Shown here piece after piece: positions 17,898 through 23,032 of a stretch of DNA of 23,032 bases (position 1 is the stretch's first letter; the number at the start of each line of letters is the position of its first letter). The stretch lies in assembly GCA_020650975.1 (NCBI GenBank), contig JAIPMN010037583.1:1-23032 (forward strand). Direction: 5' to 3'. A program made the translations under genes and the position numbers. The notes beneath the pieces were generated by a model. The model saw only the letters and a list, made by a program, of their open reading frames with translations, did not search any database and was not told where the DNA came from. Origin of the DNA: Apostichopus californicus. Its lineage: Eukaryota > Echinodermata > Holothuroidea > Aspidochirotida > Stichopodidae.

Positions 17898-19885
17898 AGG
17901 AAGAATCGCTACTTTAAAATGAAGAGTCAAATTTCTTTTCATAAGTTTGTTTGTGTGGAAAGTTGGTTGTAAACGTAGTAAGCAGTACTGTTAGAGTTCA
18001 ACTGTCCGACGCTGTGAGAAGAAGAGGCGGCCAGCATATCTCCCAAGTACTGATCACAATAATCCTCCCTCCCCTCTCGTTATTACGATTTCTTTATATA
18101 TTTTTTTTTCTCTTTGCAAGTACTATTGTTTGTAGGCGCATTATAACAGCTACATGTAAGTCAAGTATATGCCTACTCCGTGATGCAAGAAGCTTCTCTC
18201 GAGTGTCCAAGGCAACGGGAAGTAGCCAGGGCAGAGGTCAATAGTATAAAAATGTCCAGATTTTTTTGTCCAGATTTTTGTTTGTGTTTTTTTGGCTTCC
18301 ATTATATAAGTTTATTGGGTTGTTGTTAAATAGTGAAATTAACTCTAGACTGGATCAGCATTATGTTCCAGGGGAAAGTTTTCTCCCTCTCTTTATTTTT
18401 TTCCCCCCTTACTTTTCTCTTAAATTTTTAGGCTAACAGGATCGCAGAGCGTACACGGTCTATTTACTCCAGTCGCATAATGTAACTTTTTTGTAGTACA
18501 TAATATCATGATTTGTCGGAACAGATTTTAAGCATTGGAGTCGTATCACTTTCCTTGGTTAGTATTTTGTGTAGATATGTATGAGAATGGCGCACATAAA
18601 GGCTTCTTCCTTCCTTCTTGCATGCCCGGGTTTTCGTAACCGGACCACGTGTTGGTTCGGTTTGTATATTTCCCTGAAATGTTATTCTCAATTGTATTTT
18701 TTAATTTTTTTTAACCTATCTGAACGTTTGGATTGTTGTTAATATCATGCATGTTGTGAAGAGAAAGTTTGTCTTTTGTTTCTGTTTCAAGGCCAGGTCG
18801 CAGTGATAGAAATCATGATAACTACAGCTCTTTGATATATACAAACTGCCTTCACGATCGAGAGAAAGCCACTCGTTCGTAATCTTATTAGATTGGAGCA
18901 CAAACGTCACTTTTTATACATACTTTTTTCTATTTTAGTTCTTGAACTTCAAAAATCCAGCCAAGATTTTTAAACCACATTAGAACCGCTGTCGTGAAAG
19001 TAGACATTGAAAATCGCTTTGCTAAAAATATTTCTGTATATTCTCGTGGATCAAGGACTATCAGAATAGCGTTATGTTGTAACAAACTCTCTTCACAGGA
19101 CGAGAGAGGCATGTTTAGAATTAATTCTCGACATTCCGCAGTGCAAAGTTCCAGTAACCAATGAAGCTAATATTTACTCATGCGGTTATCAGGAGCATCA
19201 CACGGAAATAAGAATAGAAACAATCCCCTAGCTAATTTATCATTTGTAAATATTTTTTTGCTTATTCTCTAAAATCATTAAAAAAAATTGCACAAAGCAT
19301 TTTTTGCCAGGAGTATTAGCCATATCCAATTTCTAGTACGCCATGTACGATCCATGGAGATAGGAAATGATCTGAAATTGCTTTAATTTGTTTTGCCAAA
19401 GATGTTAAACATAGTAAACGAGCAGACACTGCTTTTAAGGTGCTGTAAGGTGTGTATTTGCTCTCATATAAACACATCGTGTTATGTATACTTCACAGGC
19501 ATGCTTCATTTTGTTTCCATATTTGAAGGATAGCTTTTTTTCCCTTTTTCTTTTTTCCAATTGGCTTTGGATTCAACTTAAAACTTAGTTGTAGGAGTAC
19601 CTTAGTAAGTGCTATTTTCATTGTATCGAAAACAAAACAAAAATAACGTAATTATCATATAGGTCTTTTTTGATTTTCGCAGGTTTAACAAAAGTAAGAA
19701 AATCGGGAATATTTCAGTAACAGCATCTGGTCAACAGAGGCCGATCTGTTTGGAATGTGGTTTGTTTAGTAATGTAATGTAGTGTAGCGTAGCATGAATA
19801 AAACAATTAACCTTGTTGAATGGATGAAGAATGAATGGGCCTTGTGAAACCTGGCATTTTGTAATAAAAGAAAGAAGGAAACAAA
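17898..19885 (+). other. Probable adducin 3'UTR
   Basis: There is no coding signal after the stop at 17895. The first AATAAA hexamers on this strand are at 19797-19802 and 19863-19868, with GT-rich sequence following the first. That would give a 3'UTR of about 1.9-2.0 kb, a common size for adducin transcripts. Two Pumilio-type UGUANAUA sites are present (18570-18577, 19245-19252). The end point is inferred. Confidence 0.45.
19797..19868 (+). terminator. Tandem polyadenylation signals AATAAA
   Basis: Canonical hexamers lie at 19797-19802 and 19863-19868, 66 bp apart. They are the first such hexamers downstream of the adducin stop, and a GT-containing stretch (gttgaatgg...gggccttgtg) lies between them. 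Either could define the transcript end. Confidence 0.45.
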
Positions 19886-20741
19886 CATTTCAAAGGGTAT
19901 TTTGTTTTTCAAATATGACTGCATGCTGACATTTTTGATTATTTTCCTTTGGATATGAATGTAATCTTCATTTGTACAACAAAGCCAAGCTTAAAAACAA
20001 TCTTTACCTTTTTTTTTGGGTTAATTCATAATAATTAAATGGCTAGACATGTAAAAAGTATGAATATTTTCCTCATACCTTGTGTTATTAGGTTACGTCT
20101 TGGATGCATGTATTCATGTTTAAAGTATTTCATTACGACTTGTATTCTTAATTATTGACATTACTATTGATAGTACTTCAATGTTGTTTCATCTATGTCA
20201 TATATATTGAAATATTAAACTGTGTTCTGTTTTTTTTAAAGTTTGAACACAGAATAAGCAGTGAAACAGGCGACGGGTTGTTAAAGTATGAAGTCTGTTA
20301 GCCCGCTGTTGACTCGTTATTTGTATCTAGTCTTGCTCTTGATTTATGAAAGGTGTAGCTATGATGATGATGCAGAATTATATTTGCCTGTAAACTTCAA
20401 ATGCATTTCACAAGTTTAAAAAGCCAGCATGGGGGTGTGAATAAACCTGTAGTTATGCATGCTGTGATTTGATAATAAGGGAATAGCTATCTTCAGACCA
20501 CGAGGAAGTGTATTCCCGTGTACCTCTGGGCGGGTTCAGTGACTGGGCTGTACCATTGTCCCGTTGATAAATGGAACAGTGGTACCAAGGGCCAAAAACT
20601 TGGAATTGTGTCCACATGGTAAACATGTACAACTTAACAATGAGCAGAGGCCACTCCAGGAAAAGGTGCTCATGGGATATATGGATATTGGTGTTGTGGC
20701 TATGAATATTTATTAGCTGATGTTAGTTTAGTGTAGTGCTA

Positions 20742-20753
20742 ATGAATATTCAT
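20742..20753. promoter_or_regulatory. POU-dimer-like palindrome, copy 1
   Basis: ATGAATATTCAT, a perfect 12-bp palindrome. It has the form of the MORE-type element (ATGMATATKCAT) bound by POU-domain homodimers. A one-mismatch copy (atgaatatttat) sits 40 bp upstream at 20702-20713. Confidence 0.35.
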
Positions 20754-21057
20754 GAATTTGTATTGATTTATCAAAGTATTCAGATCAGCAGGAAGAGAGC
20801 AGCCAAGTAGAAAACGTCCCATTTCGTTCAACAACTTTCTTGGTATTTTGCCTATTTGTGAGGTTACCATGGTAATGTGGTTGCAATGACTCATTCTGCA
20901 GCCATTGTGTGTGTGTATGTCGGGGTGGTGCCTTATTAAGAGATTTGTAACAATAGCAGAGGTTGAAGGGAAATATTACAATTGGAAAGAGGCAGTATTT
21001 ATAGACAAGTTTTGATCAACTGATGTTCATTACAGATGTACTGAAACTACAAGCACA

Positions 21058-21069
21058 ATGAATATTCAT
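21058..21069. promoter_or_regulatory. POU-dimer-like palindrome, copy 2
   Basis: Second exact copy of ATGAATATTCAT, 316 bp from the first, in the same gene-free stretch 3' of adducin. Function is inferred from motif form only. Confidence 0.35.
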
Positions 21070-21589
21070 GTCATATATCAAAATTAGCATGATTCCTATG
21101 CCTGATTTTCCATGATGTCGTCATGTGAGCGTTCGTGTTTAAGTGGAGGGTTTTGCAGTCACCATGGGAACCGATACCCCACAGATTGAATAGTTCATGC
21201 ATGTAGTTAGCTTAACTAAAATTTTTGGAAAAATAGATTCTTTGCACAGAAATATAAAAAACAGAATGGAAACAAAATAAAATTGGGAAGGTGAGGCGAG
21301 GTATAACTGCAAGGCTGTAAAATGATACAAAGTTCATAAAAAGTTAAATTGAGATAAAAAGTTGAATGTATATCCTGTATGGTAGTTTATTAGTGTTATG
21401 TAACCAAATCTGAATATTGATATAACAAAACCTAAAAATAGTTATCGAAGAGTGAATGATGACGGTCAGAAGTGCTGTAAAGAAATTGCCATGGTATTAA
21501 TCGTGACGTTGTATTTGTACGGCAAGGTCACCCAGGTCGATCTGAAGTGTTTTTTTCCTTTCCAGAAAAGAGGTTCTGTTTTGTGAAGT

Positions 21590-21615
21590 GGTTGGTTGGT
21601 TGGTTGGTTGGTTGG
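21590..21615 (+). repeat. (TTGG)n microsatellite
   Basis: About six consecutive ggtt/ttgg tetramers. Confidence 0.95.
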
Positions 21616-22033
21616 AAGAGTAGACTTTGGATCGACTCTTAATCCCAGGCAGGGGAGTGACAGGGTCTTCTCTTTTCATATATTTATAGTTTTCGGACAA
21701 AAGCTACTGTTACCCTAGCCTTTCAAAACTCAGAATTAATTTTCAATCAAAAATGGTGGGGGGGGGGGGGGTAAAAGAATCTTGACGCATTTTGTTCCAG
21801 TAGAAACCAAACATAATAAAATAATGCATGGGGGAATGATTATATATATACTGATATTTTTTTTTTTTTTAGTCATTTGCATATGTTTCCTTTTCTTTTC
21901 TGTAAATAAAGAATGAACACATGTCTTCTGTTGTTCATATTGTGGCTTGATCATTGCTTGTGGAATTGGAATGGCTTCTTTAGGTGCTTTAGTTAATACG
22001 CATAGTCCTGTACCACAGATAACACCCACGCCA

Positions 22034-22196
22034 TGTCATCGTTGTCGTAAGTAACCTCTACCGAGGTACAACATGGGAGGGGACGCTCCGACATCGCGAC
22101 GTCTCGTCGCGATGTATTGCAGAAGGGGTGAAGCGTTTCTATCACTGTACACGAAGCTCTACAATTTTCAATGCACTTCAATAATGCAGGAACCAC
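22034..22196 (-). other. Possible exon of an unidentified minus-strand gene
   Basis: Open minus frame reading ENCRASCTVIETLHPFCNTS then RRDVAMSERPLPCCTSVEV, and on to YDNDDMAWVLSVVQDYAY before a stop at about 21993. Base composition is more GC-balanced than the surroundings. I recognise no family and see no decisive splice pair, so this is only a candidate. Confidence 0.15.
22091..22115. repeat. Perfect 10-bp-arm hairpin
   Basis: ACATCGCGAC, a five-base spacer (gtctc), then GTCGCGATGT. CpG-rich and isolated in AT-rich DNA. Confidence 0.85.
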
Positions 22197-22817
22197 TGGT
22201 TTCTATTGTGTACTCATTGTCTCCATGGCAACTGCTTTTTTTTGTATGCGATTCACACGTGTGGTTCTTTGCACTTTTGCTTCATAAATGTTGCAATATC
22301 GTGCAAAATAAACAGGCAGTCCTGAAATTCCTTTTCTTTCCGTATTTATTTATTTATTTCTTGTCTGTCTCTCTCTCATTTCTAGTGTGAGAGCGATTTG
22401 AGAACTTGTCTGGTCCTTACAAATGGAACTGGAAGTTGACCTCGCTTAACATCCCCACACATCGTATATATATATATCAGGATGTTATGAATAATCTAGT
22501 TTGCCAAAAAAAATTGTTTTGACAAGACAGGATATTGCAGTTGATATGAAAGCTAGATGATATTTCTCAAAAATCGTTTTGCCCTTTGAAAGGCCTTGTA
22601 ACTAAAACAATAGGTCTACTACACCTTTTAAGCCTATTGAAACATTGTGTAATGTGTTTTGTAATGCATAATACAACAGAGACCACCCCCTCCCCCCACA
22701 TCCTTTCCTCCCCAACTTTCAGTAGAACAATTTGTCAAGAATTAGAACCTTATAAACCAAAAAATATCAAGATGACAACCTGAAGAATAGGACATTCATT
22801 AACCTTGTTACTCTTCA

Positions 22818-22992
22818 CCCTCTATCGCCCTCTTTTTTTTGCTTTGTTTGCAACTTCAGAGGAACAATAGAAAACCGAAAAACTTTTGGGACGAACAAAA
22901 GATTCTCAAACCTTTGTTCGTCCTAAAAGTTTTTCGGTTGTCTATTGTTCCTCTGAAGTTGAAAACTGACCAAAAAAGAGGCCGATAGAGGG
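22818..22992. mobile_element. Long near-perfect hairpin (fold-back element)
   Basis: The left arm starts CCCTCTATCGCCCTC (22818) and runs to cgaacaaa (22899). The right arm runs from tttgttcg (22913) to CGATAGAGGG (22992). The inner 55 or so bases of each arm, including caacttcagaggaacaatag, pair with only a few mismatches. The section next to the ends is looser (T-run against A-run). Loop about 13 bases. It looks like a palindromic MITE; if transcribed it would form a long double-stranded hairpin. No target duplication recognised. Confidence 0.8.
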
Positions 22993-23032
22993 CGCTCGAC
23001 GCATATTGCCAGTGATACGTGATTTGACTGCT

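Larger units (their letters stand above)
19886..22817. other. Downstream intergenic DNA, no firm gene
   Basis: AT-rich with simple repeats: (ttgg)n at 21590-21615, a G14 run at 21758-21771, T-run 21858-21870, (ta)n near 22465-22476. Contains the POU-type palindromes and an unassigned minus-strand ORF described separately. Confidence 0.5.

Noticed and set aside
17605-17922. Single 105-codon + ORF ending in an Arg-rich tail
   Set aside because: Its first part is intron and its last part is the MARCKS-domain exon read out of frame; the family homology is in another frame.
21736-22029. 97-codon minus ORF
   Set aside because: Ends in translation of homopolymer A, TA and G runs; not credible as coding.
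1-23032. tRNA, rRNA, operon or defence-system genes
   Set aside because: No cloverleaf, rRNA core or clustered intact ORFs seen; the window is a spliced eukaryotic gene with repeats.

Overview
This is a eukaryotic (animal) genomic window dominated by introns and intergenic DNA. It carries one recognisable gene on the + strand: the 3' half of an ADDUCIN gene. I assembled it by eye from seven exons (about 2031-2201, 4282-4575, 8407-~8517, 9003-9099, 12012-12059, 17000-17169, 17681-17897). Nearly all junctions have GT/AG sites and compatible phases. The identification rests on the conserved neck stretch (LDNM|GYRTGY, then EKTKWLN) and on the C-terminal lysine-rich MARCKS-related domain (KKKKKFRTPSFL...) that ends adducins. 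The class-II-aldolase-like head domain must lie upstream of the window. Intron sizes (0.5-5 kb), about 35-40% GC introns and the repeat types suggest an invertebrate, plausibly a marine deuterostome such as an echinoderm. That assignment is inference only.

Layout: 1-2030 is intron containing a well-defined inverted-repeat element (763-1333). 2031-9099 holds the first four exons, separated by AT-rich introns. One intron contains a small GC-rich minus-strand ORF remnant (3585-3776), and a long AT-rich block fills 4830-8100. 9100-16999 is two large introns around a 48-bp exon, packed with transposon debris: an LTR-like 200-bp piece, a LINE-tail-like piece, a TTAA-flanked MITE, a GC-palindrome plus purine tract, a second MITE-like unit, and a minus-strand CR1/L2-type LINE fragment that keeps its endonuclease domain but has lost the reverse transcriptase. 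17000-17897 is the adducin tail, followed by a probable 2-kb 3'UTR with AATAAA signals at 19797 and 19863. 19900-23032 is downstream DNA without a convincing gene. It contains two copies of a POU-type 12-bp palindrome and ends in a long near-perfect hairpin.

The most notable point is that the adducin reading frame is repeatedly broken while its homology stays clear. There is an in-frame TAG after exon 3's 32nd codon, a probable +1 in exon 4, a +1 in an A-run and an in-frame TGA in exon 6, and a -1 in a C-run of exon 7. Assembly error, a decaying duplicate, truncated isoforms or RNA recoding could each explain part of this. I found no evidence for a new multi-gene system, CRISPR array, operon, rRNA or tRNA.
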